Assembly (NCBI GenBank): GCA_020444515.1
Contig: JAHLKX010000009.1
Span: forward strand, 62,001 to 126,000
DNA from: Bacteroidota bacterium
GTDB taxonomy: Bacteria > Bacteroidota > Bacteroidia > Bacteroidales > JAADJA01
Direction of reading: 5' to 3'
DNA: 64,000 bases
The position numbers were made by a program, and so were the translations under genes. The notes under the pieces were generated by a model. It ran no database searches and had not been told where the DNA came from. It saw nothing but the letters and a program-made list of their open reading frames with translations. Of this stretch, positions 1 to 9,456 are shown one piece after another; within the stretch, counting starts at the first letter, position 1; each line of letters opens with the position of its first letter.

Positions 1-841
1 TTTTATAAATTTTCTCTATTACAATTGGCACCGATAGGATCAGTGAGGGCTTTATTTCCTGAAAGGCTTTCATGATAATTTGCGGGGAAGGGGTTTTGGT
101 GAGAATGGTAATATCACATCCCAGGGTAAATGGGAACAAAAACTCAAAAGCACATCCAAAGGTATGGGCAAGGGGTAAAAATGATACGATCTTATCACCG
201 GGCCGCAGTGGCATATTGTTTTGGGCAAATCGCATATTGGCTGCAAGACTGTTATGCTGCAACATGACACCCTTTGTAAAACCAGTTGTCCCGGAGGTAT
301 AACTTAATACTGCTAAATGATCATTGGGAATTCCATCCATTTTAAAATCGCCTGGTTTCCATTCCTTCTCATCCCTTTTATCTGACAGACCAGATGTTTT
401 AAAGGCTTCAATAAGTCTATCGGTTTTACATTTCTGAACCGTAAAATCATTGATTTGAATGACCCCATGCAACTTTTCCACTTCCGGACATTTCAAAGAA
501 CCGATCATCTGATCACCGGCAAACAGCAACACTGAATCAGAATGACCAATGATCTTGTGCAGATCGTCGATTTTAAAATCAGGAAGGATAGGCACAACCA
601 CTGCACCATAGGTTACCACAGCGATATACAAAATACCCCACCTTGCAGAGTTTTTGCCAAGAATGGCAATTTTATCCCCCCGGGTTATATTCAGCGAATG
701 AAACAATTTATGAAATCGCAACACTTAGGTCCCTATCTGACCATATGTAAAAGATTCACCATTATAATCCGACAGGGCTCTTTTTTCCCAGTTTTTTTTG
801 ATACTCTCCGAAAGGAAGGAAACAAAAGTTTTATCTACCAT
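1..841 (-). pseudogene. Long-chain acyl-CoA synthetase (AMP-forming), 5' part, interrupted by an in-frame stop
   Basis: Read on the minus strand from the ATG at 841, one frame stays homologous to AMP-forming fatty-acyl-CoA ligases down to the window edge. It contains the AMP-binding P-loop YTSGTTGFTKGVM (codons starting near 301), then LPLAHTFG and a KPSLILSVPIVIEKIYK stretch. The family activates fatty acids to acyl-CoA using ATP. Codon 39 is TAA (725-727) within YGQIGT-stop-VLRFHKL, and a CAA-to-TAA change would explain it. The frame is unbroken on both sides, so there is one nonsense lesion and no frameshift in the visible part. The C-terminal part lies beyond position 1. It could be a recent pseudogene, a sequencing error, or be restarted downstream (GTG/TTG codons follow the stop). 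The next gene upstream begins in the same orientation about 55 bp away. Confidence 0.8.
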
Positions 842-895
842 AAGTCCTGAAAATTGTTATGCGTAAATATACAAAAGATTGTATCGTGGTTGATT

Positions 896-3175
896 TCAAA
901 AATGATATGCCATGGATATGCCACCATAATAATTCCGTGGCAGCCCGGGATAATAATAGCGCGGCGGACTTTCACCGAAAGAAGGGGCATTGATGAGGAA
1001 CATCGATGCATATTTTTTATTCAACAGATTATTCACTCCTGCAAAGAGATGAAGGGTCAAGTGTTCAAAGAAGACCTTTTGGAACCCGGCTTTAACGTTG
1101 AAAAGACCATAACTTTCTGAGTAAATGGAATTGTCATCCCGCAATGGCATGGCATCGATATACTGGTAATTGAGGGTGCCATATAATCCAATCGCTGTTT
1201 TAAAATCCAACCCTGAATTAAAGGTATTCTTCGGAGCACCGGCAATTCGATTACCAGAATAGTCTTGCTGATCATCCACAAATTCTGTGAATATGTAATG
1301 GGTGACTGTACCATTTGAAAATAGCTGAAGCATCAGTGCTTCGCTGTTCACCAATAGCATACTCAGATCAAGCTCAACACCCTTATGATCACTCTTACCG
1401 GCATTGATCCCCACAAATTGATCTTCTGCTGTGCGTCGTGCAACCAGCAAGTTCCTGATCTGCATAGAATATGCACTGGCGCTGTAATAAAACCTTCTCT
1501 GAAATAGCTCTCCACGGATCCCGAGTTCATAATTCCAACCCGTTTCAGGCTGAATATCAGGATTGATATTCCCTTGCGGGGTCAGGGTTTCTTCAAGGGT
1601 AGGTGGTGAAAATCCATGGCTGGCTCCGACATAAACAAAAACATGATCAGAGAAACGGTAACTGGCGGCAATTCTCGGTGACGGCATCAAATCAAAGCTA
1701 TACGTTCCTGATTCATCTCCGTTTTCCTTATACAGGTCGGAATAGTCATAGACAGTTCTATTTAAATTAATACCTGCATGCAAGCTTAAATGAGAAGTAA
1801 ATTTAAAAGTCGACTGAAGAAAAAAGTTCACATACATTCTTTGTTCTTCGTTATCGCTCAATGGACTCCCCTTATCACGATTTATGTTTTCATAAGTGCG
1901 CCATGTGTAAAATTCATCATAATATTCTCCCCCGAGCAAAAAGATCATTCTGACTTTTTCGGTTTGAGGCTGGTACCGGAGATAGGAACGCAGACCTGCA
2001 TATTTGCTTTTTTCTTCGAGGATATTAAAGGGCCTGATCTCGTCATTATTCCTGAAACCACCAAATAATGCCGTTTTAAGACTCAGATTCCTGTTAAACA
2101 GAACTTGATGCGACAAACCTAAACGCAATTTATCATATTCTTCTTGTCCACGGGTTGCTTTCCATGAATCAGCTGCTGCCCATGGGGTGTTGGCATAATC
2201 TGAACTATCGAGTGAACTCGGTATAAAGGCTTTGACAAGGGTGTATTGTGCCAGCAGGGTAAATATTTGGTTCTCCCCTGGATAATATTCTCCCATCAGT
2301 TGAAATCCAGTACGGTCGTATGCATTATTTTCCCGGTAACCATCATTGTGCATCCGATTGAAGGCAACATTTACATTACTTTTATCATCCGAATGACTAA
2401 GTCCAGTAGAATTATGGATCAGACCAAAAGATCCAAATGTATTTTTTTGCATCAGACGTATTCCGTCCCCTTTCGGTTTGGCCGGATACATCAGAATAGC
2501 CCCTCCCAATCCTGATCCATATAAACTGGAGGAAGGGCCCTTAATGATCTCAACCCGCTCAATGAAGTCCAGGTCAATATCCTCAAGGGTCGTCTCACCC
2601 GTCCCTGAAGTGAGTGGAATATCGCCCAAATAGGCACGGATTTTATTGGTCCCATAAGGGGTGCGGGCACCTATCCCACGGATGGTAATCCGGTTGGTAT
2701 TCAGGGCTCCTGAATGCATGAACACACCGGGAATCCTGTTTAAAGCCGGCGTGATGATGGTATTTTCGTCCCGGTTTAACTCACGTTTGCTCAGCATGGA
2801 AACCGCTGCAGCACTCTCACGCAATTTATCACGATCGGATGGAATCGCTGATACAACCACCTCCTGTAGTTGAATGGAAGAGGGTTGTAGAAATACCCTG
2901 ATGAAGGTTTGCCCTTCGTTCACTTTTATTATCTGATCCTCATACCCCAATGTTGACAACCTCAAACGCGATGTGAAAGCCATTTTGAAATAACCATTTT
3001 CATCGCTTGCTGTTCCTGCATCAGAAAAGGCATTTTGGATATTCACATAAGGTAAGGGCTCTGAAGTGGTTCGATCCAGAACTCTGCCTCGAAGGGTGTC
3101 CTGTGCGGTTAAATATTGGTATGGGTTCGAGAGTTGGAAAAAGCCCACGAGAAGCATGATCAGGGATCGGATCAT
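896..3175 (-). CDS. TonB-dependent outer-membrane receptor coupled to PQQ sugar dehydrogenase
   Basis: 759 residues. A signal peptide (about 1-25, ending LTAQ) is followed by a carboxypeptidase-D regulatory-like domain (about 27-105), a plug domain (about 115-235, with ITIRGIGARTPYGT and RVEIIKGPSSSLYG) and a 22-strand-type beta-barrel ending in an aromatic residue (AYHF). The family imports large or scarce substrates across the outer membrane with TonB energy. Its ATG overlaps the stop codon of the upstream PQQ-dependent dehydrogenase by 4 bp (ATGA), which implies translational coupling. The plug region IRGIGARTPYG resembles, from memory, the region seen in PQQ-importing receptors of the YncD/PqqU type. 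I infer that it may import PQQ for its partner or a substrate related to that enzyme; this is not shown by the sequence alone. Confidence 0.9.
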   Translation of the reverse strand: MIRSLIMLLVGFFQLSNPYQYLTAQDTLRGRVLDRTTSEPLPYVNIQNAFSDAGTASDENGYFKMAFTSRLRLSTLGYEDQIIKVNEGQTFIRVFLQPSSIQLQEVVVSAIPSDRDKLRESAAAVSMLSKRELNRDENTIITPALNRIPGVFMHSGALNTNRITIRGIGARTPYGTNKIRAYLGDIPLTSGTGETTLEDIDLDFIERVEIIKGPSSSLYGSGLGGAILMYPAKPKGDGIRLMQKNTFGSFGLIHNSTGLSHSDDKSNVNVAFNRMHNDGYRENNAYDRTGFQLMGEYYPGENQIFTLLAQYTLVKAFIPSSLDSSDYANTPWAAADSWKATRGQEEYDKLRLGLSHQVLFNRNLSLKTALFGGFRNNDEIRPFNILEEKSKYAGLRSYLRYQPQTEKVRMIFLLGGEYYDEFYTWRTYENINRDKGSPLSDNEEQRMYVNFFLQSTFKFTSHLSLHAGINLNRTVYDYSDLYKENGDESGTYSFDLMPSPRIAASYRFSDHVFVYVGASHGFSPPTLEETLTPQGNINPDIQPETGWNYELGIRGELFQRRFYYSASAYSMQIRNLLVARRTAEDQFVGINAGKSDHKGVELDLSMLLVNSEALMLQLFSNGTVTHYIFTEFVDDQQDYSGNRIAGAPKNTFNSGLDFKTAIGLYGTLNYQYIDAMPLRDDNSIYSESYGLFNVKAGFQKVFFEHLTLHLFAGVNNLLNKKYASMFLINAPSFGESPPRYYYPGLPRNYYGGISMAYHF

Positions 3176-4617
3176 TGCACCGGAACCAGCTTATAGATTC
3201 TGCCCGGGCCTTCGACTGCAACGTAAATATAACCGTCCGGACCTTCCTTTACATTTCGCAACCGGCCAATATTTTTAAGGAGAATCTCTTCGGAAGCGAC
3301 CTGTCCATTTTCAAGGTAACAAAGATTAAGGTAGCTAAAGCGGAGTGATCCAACCAGTAAATGCCCTTTCCAGGCAGGATACCGGTCGCTGGTTACAAAG
3401 TCCATTCCGCAAGGGGCAATAGAGGGAACCCAATAGTGCAATGGATTTTCCATACCTTCTTTTTCAGTAAGGTCGGTAAATACGGTGCCATCATAGTTGA
3501 TACCATAGGATACCACAGGCCAACCGTAATTGGCACCGGCCTGTAATACGTTGATTTCATCTCCTCCCCTGGGCCCATGTTCATGGGTCCACATGTCACC
3601 AGTTTGCGGGTGCAAAACCATTCCCTGGGTATTGCGGTGGCCATAGGTATAAATGCTTTGGACGATGCCCTCCTGGCCATAAAATGGATTGTCTTGCGGA
3701 ATGGTCCCGTCGTCATTTAAACGATGAATTTTCCCCGGGTAACGCTTCAAATCCTGTGGATTTAGATCGCGTGCACCGCGATCACCAATACTGATGTAGA
3801 GATAACCATTGCGGTCAAACTCTAAACGACACCCATAGTGATGGCGTGTAAAGGCATAATCCTGTGCCTCAAAAATCAATTCCTCATCCACCAGTTCATC
3901 ATCTTGTAAACGATAGCGTGAAACAGCTGTGGTCGACAAAACATCACCTCTCTCTTCGCGAAAGGCTGAATAGGAAAGGTAAATCCATCCATTCTCGGTA
4001 TAATCCGGGTGCAATTCCATGTCGAGCATTCCTCCCTGCCCCCGTGAGATTACCACCGGGACATTGCGTATTTTTATTTTCGTACCGTCTTTGGTAAGGT
4101 GGATCAGGGTTCCTTTTTTTTCTGTGATGAGCATGCTTCCGTCCGGTAAAAAGGCCATTCCCCAGGGGATTTCAAGACCGCTTGCTACTTTCTCCAGGAT
4201 AAACTTAAACGAACCTGATTCAAAAGTACCATGTGTAAATGCCTCATCTTCAAACTCGTATTTCTGAAAATTTTGAAATCCATATTGCAAATAATCAATC
4301 AATTGATCTACCTGTTCCGTCGTCAGCGCATCACCAAAGGCCGGCATAGCTCCATTACCACGTCCCTCATCAATTGACGTTCGGATGGAAGCTTTATCCG
4401 TACCATATTTCCATCCCGGACTGATGAAAGCCCTGACATCTGTGCCATGACATCCAGCACAATACTGCCGGTAGAGCTTGTCTGCATCAGCATAAGTGGA
4501 GTCGGGTCCAATTTGCGATGGAGAGGCGATAACCCGATTTGGTAATATTCCACTAAACAGGATTAAAAAAAAGATTATGGTTATAAAAGACATCATGATT
4601 CTCATAGCGCATTGCAT
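3172..4617 (-). CDS. PQQ-dependent sugar dehydrogenase with N-terminal cytochrome c domain
   Basis: 481 residues. A signal peptide (about 1-32) is followed by a monoheme cytochrome c domain with CAGCH at 53-57 and a probable axial Met at 91 (GAMPAFGD). From about residue 138 there is a soluble aldose-dehydrogenase-type beta-propeller (VASGLEIPWGMAFLPDG, THEHGPRGGDEIN, GANYGWPVVSYG). The family oxidises aldoses in the periplasm with PQQ and passes electrons to cytochromes; here the acceptor heme is fused to the enzyme. Start alternatives are Met1 and Met5 (4605), and both give a good signal peptide. The stop overlaps the start of the TonB receptor, so the two form an operon. No PQQ biosynthesis gene is visible in the window. 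Confidence 0.92.
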   Translation of the reverse strand: MQCAMRIMMSFITIIFFLILFSGILPNRVIASPSQIGPDSTYADADKLYRQYCAGCHGTDVRAFISPGWKYGTDKASIRTSIDEGRGNGAMPAFGDALTTEQVDQLIDYLQYGFQNFQKYEFEDEAFTHGTFESGSFKFILEKVASGLEIPWGMAFLPDGSMLITEKKGTLIHLTKDGTKIKIRNVPVVISRGQGGMLDMELHPDYTENGWIYLSYSAFREERGDVLSTTAVSRYRLQDDELVDEELIFEAQDYAFTRHHYGCRLEFDRNGYLYISIGDRGARDLNPQDLKRYPGKIHRLNDDGTIPQDNPFYGQEGIVQSIYTYGHRNTQGMVLHPQTGDMWTHEHGPRGGDEINVLQAGANYGWPVVSYGINYDGTVFTDLTEKEGMENPLHYWVPSIAPCGMDFVTSDRYPAWKGHLLVGSLRFSYLNLCYLENGQVASEEILLKNIGRLRNVKEGPDGYIYVAVEGPGRIYKLVPVQ

Positions 4618-4855
4618 TAATTTTATGAATCTGTTTTAGAGTATAACAAATCTAATAAGAATTTGTCAAATCCTATTTCCTGATCAGATGAATGTATCAA
4701 AAGGGTTAAAAACTGAAAGAAAATAAACACTGCAAACCGGGCTTGAATGAAAATTCGTTGAGTGCGCGTTAACAAAGCCTAAGACAGGGGATTTGTGAAG
4801 GATTGCGATCTGAAACCTAGCGTGGAATCGGAGAATAAAAAATACCAAACATCTT

Positions 4856-5017
4856 TTACTTCCAGGTCTTACACTTTTTAGCCGGTTTATATTTGTTGGA
4901 AACTTTAAATTGATCTTTTTCCTTGCTATGATCAACATGTATATTGTTATCCTTATTTGTTCTGCAGGAAACGCCAATGAATGCCAAAACCGACACCAGT
5001 ATAATAAGTTTTTTCAT
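4856..5017 (-). CDS. Small putative lipoprotein (53 aa)
   Basis: I chose the internal Met of a longer frame because MKKLIILVSVLAFIGVSC is a clean lipoprotein signal peptide with the lipobox Cys at 18. The mature part is only about 36 residues, charged and Lys-rich, ending KPAKKCKTWK. No domain is recognisable and the function is unknown. About 240 bp separate it from the PQQ dehydrogenase gene; that spacer holds nothing I recognise. A tiny Bacteroidota lipoprotein is plausible, but conservation would have to confirm it. Confidence 0.5.
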   Translation of the reverse strand: MKKLIILVSVLAFIGVSCRTNKDNNIHVDHSKEKDQFKVSNKYKPAKKCKTWK

Positions 5018-5329
5018 TTGTTTTAATTTTCCATCTACCTCTAAAGGAAGGATTGAATCATTCGCAGTCACAAAAATACGATAAAAATTTGAACTTGAAT
5101 GATCTGTTTATGAAGGTGTACCTATATAGTTATTCCCTGTAACCTAAACCCGCAACTAAATTTCAAGTTTGAAATCTTTACCGATTTTCAACCTGATCAT
5201 CACTTTGGTAAAGTAATTGTATTAACATGGGTATCTCGAGACGACAAGCAACGATCAAACCTGTATTTATTTTGCTAGCTTAAATACCGGGTAAATTGAT
5301 CTTAGGTATTAACTTTAAAAGTACATATC
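5018..5329. other. Divergent intergenic region, no gene recognised
   Basis: About 310 bp of A/T-rich sequence lies between the small minus-strand lipoprotein and the plus-strand secreted protein. It should carry both promoters. I could not identify convincing -33/-7 elements, an operator or a structured RNA. Confidence 0.4.
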
Positions 5330-6550
5330 ATGAAACGCAAAATAATAAGTTTGTATGTCCTACTCTTGATGGCGTTTGGATATGCATCAGCCCAGGAAAG
5401 AATAACCATAACAGCAAATAATCTCGAAATAAGTGATAACCTGGACCTTCAGGCAGTTGCTTCCATTTTCGGGGATGCTGAAAACCTTGAAGATTTTGAG
5501 AACCGATTGAATGATCCATATACCCAAATATCCAACCTCGATCTTAACAGGGATGGATATGTTGATTATTTGCGTGTTGTTGAGCTTTCGGAAGCATATA
5601 CGCACCTGATTGTGATCCAGGCAGTGATTGGTAATGACTTATACCAGGATGTCGCCACCATTGAAGTGGAACATGATCGCTATGGCGTCACCACGGTGCA
5701 GGTTGTAGGTAATGCTTATATCTACGGACCCAATTACATCATTGAGCCGGTTTATATTTACCGTCCGCTGATCGTTGCATGGTTCTGGGGGCCTCATTAC
5801 AGGCCATGGCGTTCACCCTATTACTGGGGTTATTATCCCATCTATTACAGGCCCTGGCATCCTTATAGCCCGCATTTTTATCGAACCAATGTGCATGTCC
5901 ATATTAATGTCCACCACACCTACTATTACACCCATGTCAGAAAAAGTGGTTCTGCAATCAATATGTACCATCAGGTGGGAAGAAATGACTACGGTAACAG
6001 ATATCCGGAAAATTCTTTTGCCAAAAGGAATAAGGGGATACCCAACAGAAGTGGGTTGAATCAACACAGAAGTGCATCCACATCGAACAGTATTGGCATG
6101 GCTCGTCCTTCCAGATCAAATAAAAGCGATGGATATAAAAGTGATGAAGTTAGAACAGCAGATTACGATCGAAAGATAAAGATAAATAAAAAAGCACCGG
6201 TTTCAACTACCAGGCCCCTGCCTGTGCGTCAGAAACCATCTGATAAAAGGGCAACTACTGCTCAAAAGAGTGAAAAGGATGTACCTAGAAAAATGGCAAA
6301 AAATACCGATCGAACACAGAAGCAGAAAGAATTTGTTTCCCTGACAGACCGGAGCAGTGCTCAAAAAGCAAAAAGCAGTTTTCGCCAGGAAAACAAAAAA
6401 CAATCATCCGGGAAATCGGCTGGTAAAAATATAAAGCCATCAAAACAATCAAACTCATCCACTATAAAAAGGGAAACAGTAAGATCGCAACCGCAGAGCA
6501 AACAAGGAAAGAAATCGGGAAACATTAAATCCCGCACTGACAGGAATTAA
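5330..6550 (+). CDS. Secreted protein with Tyr/Pro/His-rich centre and basic Ser/Lys/Gln-rich tail
   Basis: 406 residues. A signal peptide (MKRKIISLYV...GYASAQ, about 1-21) leads into an acidic N-terminal domain (about 22-125). That domain contains NLDLNRDGYVDYLRV, an EF-hand-like calcium-loop pattern (D-x-N-x-D-G). A strongly aromatic segment follows (about 130-195, rich in YY, WHPY, HVH), then a basic low-complexity tail of about 190 residues with repeated K/S/Q/R and RSG/SNS words. I recognise the general type as a conserved Bacteroidota exported protein of unknown function and cannot assign a role. The tail may bind nucleic acid or polyanionic envelope material (inference from charge only). 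It is monocistronic: a strong hairpin terminator follows 30 bp downstream. Confidence 0.8.
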   Translation: MKRKIISLYVLLLMAFGYASAQERITITANNLEISDNLDLQAVASIFGDAENLEDFENRLNDPYTQISNLDLNRDGYVDYLRVVELSEAYTHLIVIQAVIGNDLYQDVATIEVEHDRYGVTTVQVVGNAYIYGPNYIIEPVYIYRPLIVAWFWGPHYRPWRSPYYWGYYPIYYRPWHPYSPHFYRTNVHVHINVHHTYYYTHVRKSGSAINMYHQVGRNDYGNRYPENSFAKRNKGIPNRSGLNQHRSASTSNSIGMARPSRSNKSDGYKSDEVRTADYDRKIKINKKAPVSTTRPLPVRQKPSDKRATTAQKSEKDVPRKMAKNTDRTQKQKEFVSLTDRSSAQKAKSSFRQENKKQSSGKSAGKNIKPSKQSNSSTIKRETVRSQPQSKQGKKSGNIKSRTDRN

Positions 6551-6580
6551 AGATATTGATCAGGAAGTTCAAGCTAACAA

Positions 6581-6609
6581 AAAAGGGCCCCATAATTTGG
6601 GGCCTTTTT
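6581..6609 (+). terminator. Rho-independent terminator
   Basis: The left arm AAAAGGGCCCCA and right arm TGGGGCCTTTTT form a 12-bp stem (one G-U pair) around a 5-nt loop, ending in a T run. It follows the 5330-6550 gene by about 30 bp. Confidence 0.9.
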
Positions 6610-6714
6610 ATATTCTTATAAAATCTGAATCAACATACCCAGTCGTTCAATCAGCCTTATTTTTACTTAATCTGTCTATTTCTTTATCTCAAACAACTTA
6701 CAAAACTAACTCAA

Positions 6715-7640
6715 GTGAAAAAAGTACTCGTTTCTCTCGTCTCGATCATTGTCGTATTTGTGATCGGAATGATCATTTATGTTTTAACTCAATGGGATCG
6801 AAATTTTGATGCCCCTACCCTGAAATAACTACCAGCACTGATTCAGCATTGATTGCATGCGGCAAATACCTTGTTCACGGACCGGATCATTGAGTTTATT
6901 GACATGTACTAGCTGAAATACTGCCGGACTTTGCCGCCGGTAAGGAAGTAGCATTAAGTGGTGGCTGGACAATAGCCATACCTCCCGGAACTTTCCCTGA
7001 ACCCAATATTACTTCGGATGCAGAAACCGGCATCGGGGGATTAACGGATGCCCAGATAGCAAGGTCCCTGCGATATTCAGTGGACCACAACAACAAGTTC
7101 ATGCTCCCGGTAATGCCATTCCAGGAGCTTAGTGATTAGGACCTCACAGCGGCAATATCATTTAACCGTACCGAGGCGCCGGTTAAAAACATGGTTGTAA
7201 AAGCCGAATACATTTTTCAGGGGAAAGCATTATTAGCTCCTTGAGTACTTTACCCGACCGGTCCACAAAAAACACCTCAGGTTTCCGTGAAGCAGGATTC
7301 ATCTGCAGCTTACGGTTCTTACCTGGCGCACAGTGTTGCCAATTGTATCGGATGCCATACCAAGCGTGACCTGAAGACCGGTAACTTTGCAGGGCCGGCA
7401 TTTGAAGGTGGATTTCAAATGGATGCTGAGGGAGATCCCGACATGACCGGATATAAGTTTATCACATCCAATATTACACATGATCCCGAAACCAGTGTCA
7501 TGGCACATTGGGACGAGGAATTCTTCATTGAAAGATTCCAGGCGGGTTGCTTGCAGAATGGCTCACCCATGCCCTGGGAAGCATTTGCCTTAATGCAGGG
7601 GAGATTAGCAAATTATTATAAGAATTTATGGAATTTCTGA
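6715..7640 (+). pseudogene. Decayed diheme cytochrome c gene
   Basis: Stitched translation matches a membrane-anchored diheme cytochrome c. A GTG-started N-terminal membrane segment (VKKVLVSLVSIIVVFVIG) is followed by a frameshift near 6815 (PYPE becomes PTLK-stop, consistent with loss of one T). A single frame then continues to 7640 with stops at 6891-6893, 6900-6902, 7137-7139 and near 7245. Recognisable blocks are IACGKYLVHGPDH, SGGWTIAIPPGTF, ETGIGGLTDAQIARSLRYSV, MPFQELSD-stop-DLTAA, then intact heme site 2 (NCIGCH) and GSPMPWEAF. At heme site 1 the two Cys codons of CxxCH read TGA-Val-Tyr-TGA-His. The C-terminus is also truncated. The last open segment (7287-7640, 117 codons) could be called a gene by software, but it lacks a signal peptide and first domain. 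Confidence 0.88.
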
Positions 7641-7682
7641 TTTTAAGCATCCAATATATATAGTAACACAAAACTTAAAATC

Positions 7683-8081
7683 ATGAAAACAAAAACAATT
7701 GCAGTTTTACTGCTAACTGCGCTTTTCTCGAGTTGTAATCAACCCCATCGCCTTGATGAATGGAAATCAGTAAAGATACCTTCCATTGAGGTGGCTATGA
7801 AACAATCCGCCGGGAACTTGTCTGTCATTCAAATCAATGATGAAGCAGAAATCAAAAAAATTATGGATTTCTTATTTAATACAAGGTTTAAGCCCTATTC
7901 CGGTCAATCTCAAAATGAACAACCATTGCAAGAGCAATGGGATGTAAGGCTGATCTTTAAAGGTCAGCATGATCAGATTTATTTGTATAAGGATCATGCC
8001 TTAATCGGAAAATCAATCTATTTGGTCAAACCCAATGTTTTGAAAGGTTTTCAGGAATTGATGTTGAAATTGAAAAGCTAA
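7683..8081 (+). CDS. Putative lipoprotein of unknown function (132 aa)
   Basis: A lipoprotein signal peptide MKTKTIAVLLLTALFSSC (lipobox LFSSC, Cys 18) leads a soluble alpha/beta-looking domain of about 110 residues with INDEAEIKKIMDFLFNTRF and WDVRLIFKGQHDQIYLYKDH. No catalytic motif is visible. It starts 42 bp after the cytochrome pseudogene in the same orientation and may once have shared its transcript. I do not recognise the family. Confidence 0.72.
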   Translation: MKTKTIAVLLLTALFSSCNQPHRLDEWKSVKIPSIEVAMKQSAGNLSVIQINDEAEIKKIMDFLFNTRFKPYSGQSQNEQPLQEQWDVRLIFKGQHDQIYLYKDHALIGKSIYLVKPNVLKGFQELMLKLKS

Positions 8082-8305
8082 TCCCGGATTAGATGCAATT
8101 GAATGTTTTAGGAATAAATTTCAGGTTTTCATCCAGCTTAGCTTTTTCGCAAGTGCGGACTGTACCTGGTCTGTTTGTTAACCTTTCCACATGACAAATG
8201 CCCGGGTAAATATTGCTCCTTATTCAAAACAATGAGAAGAACAGCATTTAATTTGTAGCATTAAAAGCTTTTGAGATATGTGCTCTTTACTTTTCATAAA
8301 ACAAA

Positions 8306-8332
8306 GATGAGACTGGAAATACCAGTCTCATC
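8306..8332. terminator. Perfect hairpin, probably a bidirectional terminator
   Basis: GATGAGACTGG (8306-8316), loop AAATA, CCAGTCTCATC (8322-8332): an 11-bp perfect stem between two convergent genes. TGTCTTT follows on plus and TCTTTGT on minus. The rest of the 8082-8394 spacer shows nothing else. Confidence 0.8.
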
Positions 8333-8394
8333 TGTCTTTATGTCTGATCTTTAAAAAGCTGTCAGCTATGCATATTCATGACTAATTAATATGA

Positions 8395-9123
8395 TTACAT
8401 TTTAATAATCTGGGATGCACCGGATAAGATTTGTTTCTCAATCAATCCTTCACCTTTGTAACGAACCTTTGAAGCACCAATTGCCTCTACCCTGAGGGAT
8501 TCATGAACAGTAAGTGAAATTTTGCTGGCACCTTCAAGGTCTGCATTCAGGTGGTCCGCAGAAAAACCGTAACCATTCATAATACTTGCACCCACGGCTG
8601 TAATGTCAAAATAGCTACTTTCTCCAATAATATCAAGGCTGGAGGCACCATAAAGTATTGCATCGACTTCGCCGGAATACAGCATACCACTGAAATGGCA
8701 TCCCCCGGATAGTGAAATTTTAACAGCTTCACTTTGCAGTTCATTTTCCAGTTGGATTCTGGTAGCCCCGGCAGCCATGAATTCATCTATATGATTTGCG
8801 GTAATATAGACATTGAGCACAGTTTCAACTTTTCTAACCTGCACCCCGTCATCCAGACTGATCACCAGACGATCACCTTGTTTTTCACAATAGATGAGAG
8901 ATTGCAGGTTGCTATTGGCTTCAATGCGAACATTTTCAGATTCTGTGGAAAATGTAACATACGCATTAAATGCATCGGATACATCGAGCGTGTTATAGTT
9001 TCCAATTTCTTTTGTAACCGATGTAATGTTTCCCGAAGGTGTTACAAATTCATCATTCTTACTACAGGAAGAAATGACGGTTGTCAGAATTAAGAGGCCG
9101 AATAAAAGATTTGTTGTTTTCAT
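8395..9123 (-). CDS. GIN-domain (DUF2807) putative auto-transporter-adhesin-head lipoprotein
   Basis: 242 residues from the Met at 9123, chosen because MKTTNLLFGLLILTTVISSC is a lipoprotein signal peptide; an upstream ATG (9177) would add 18 non-signal residues. The mature domain is built from beta-strand repeats with small-residue turns (GATRI, GASSL, GASIM, GASKI, GASQI), typical of the DUF2807/GIN head domain that folds as a beta-helix-like solenoid. Members are cell-envelope proteins of unclear function in Bacteroidota. It is monocistronic and ends before the perfect hairpin at 8306-8332. Confidence 0.88.
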   Translation of the reverse strand: MKTTNLLFGLLILTTVISSCSKNDEFVTPSGNITSVTKEIGNYNTLDVSDAFNAYVTFSTESENVRIEANSNLQSLIYCEKQGDRLVISLDDGVQVRKVETVLNVYITANHIDEFMAAGATRIQLENELQSEAVKISLSGGCHFSGMLYSGEVDAILYGASSLDIIGESSYFDITAVGASIMNGYGFSADHLNADLEGASKISLTVHESLRVEAIGASKVRYKGEGLIEKQILSGASQIIKM

Positions 9124-9456
9124 AGTTTTCAATTGTTTGTAATTCGTCATTTTTGTATTTACAAATATCCAAAACAAATATCACATCCGACTGAACTTCA
9201 GTAGCTTCATTATGAACTTCAGATTGTAAAAATGACAATTCGTCAAACAGGGACATTTTTGAGGGTCGTGTTTTGGAGATATCGGATATTTCAGCTGAAG
9301 ATTTTAAAACATTAAACTCCCAGTTATTCAGATCCAAACCCAGGCAGACAAAAAGTTGAGATTCGACATCTTATATTAACTATCACCCCGATTCATATAT
9401 TCTTTTCGCATATACAAACTTCCATTTTAGGAAAGATGAATACAAATTATTTAATC
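9124..9456. other. Intergenic region, no gene supported
   Basis: About 330 bp between two minus-strand genes. A 91-codon minus frame (9062-9337) crosses it but overlaps the signal-peptide end of the GIN lipoprotein and has no recognisable domain, so I do not call it. Confidence 0.4.

Noticed and set aside
542-1120. Two plus-strand frames across the start of the acyl-CoA synthetase and end of the TonB receptor
   Set aside because: Antisense shadows of clearly homologous minus-strand coding sequence.
4684-4977. 97-codon minus frame overlapping the small lipoprotein
   Set aside because: Out of frame with the lipoprotein, no domain; the lipoprotein frame has a convincing lipobox.
6891-6902. Selenocysteine recoding or an alternative genetic code (TGA at two cysteines)
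   Set aside because: The same gene has a TAG, another TGA, a frameshift and a truncated end, while neighbouring genes use TGA as normal stops.
9062-9337. 91-codon minus-strand frame
   Set aside because: Overlaps the signal peptide of the GIN lipoprotein gene and shows no domain or export signal.
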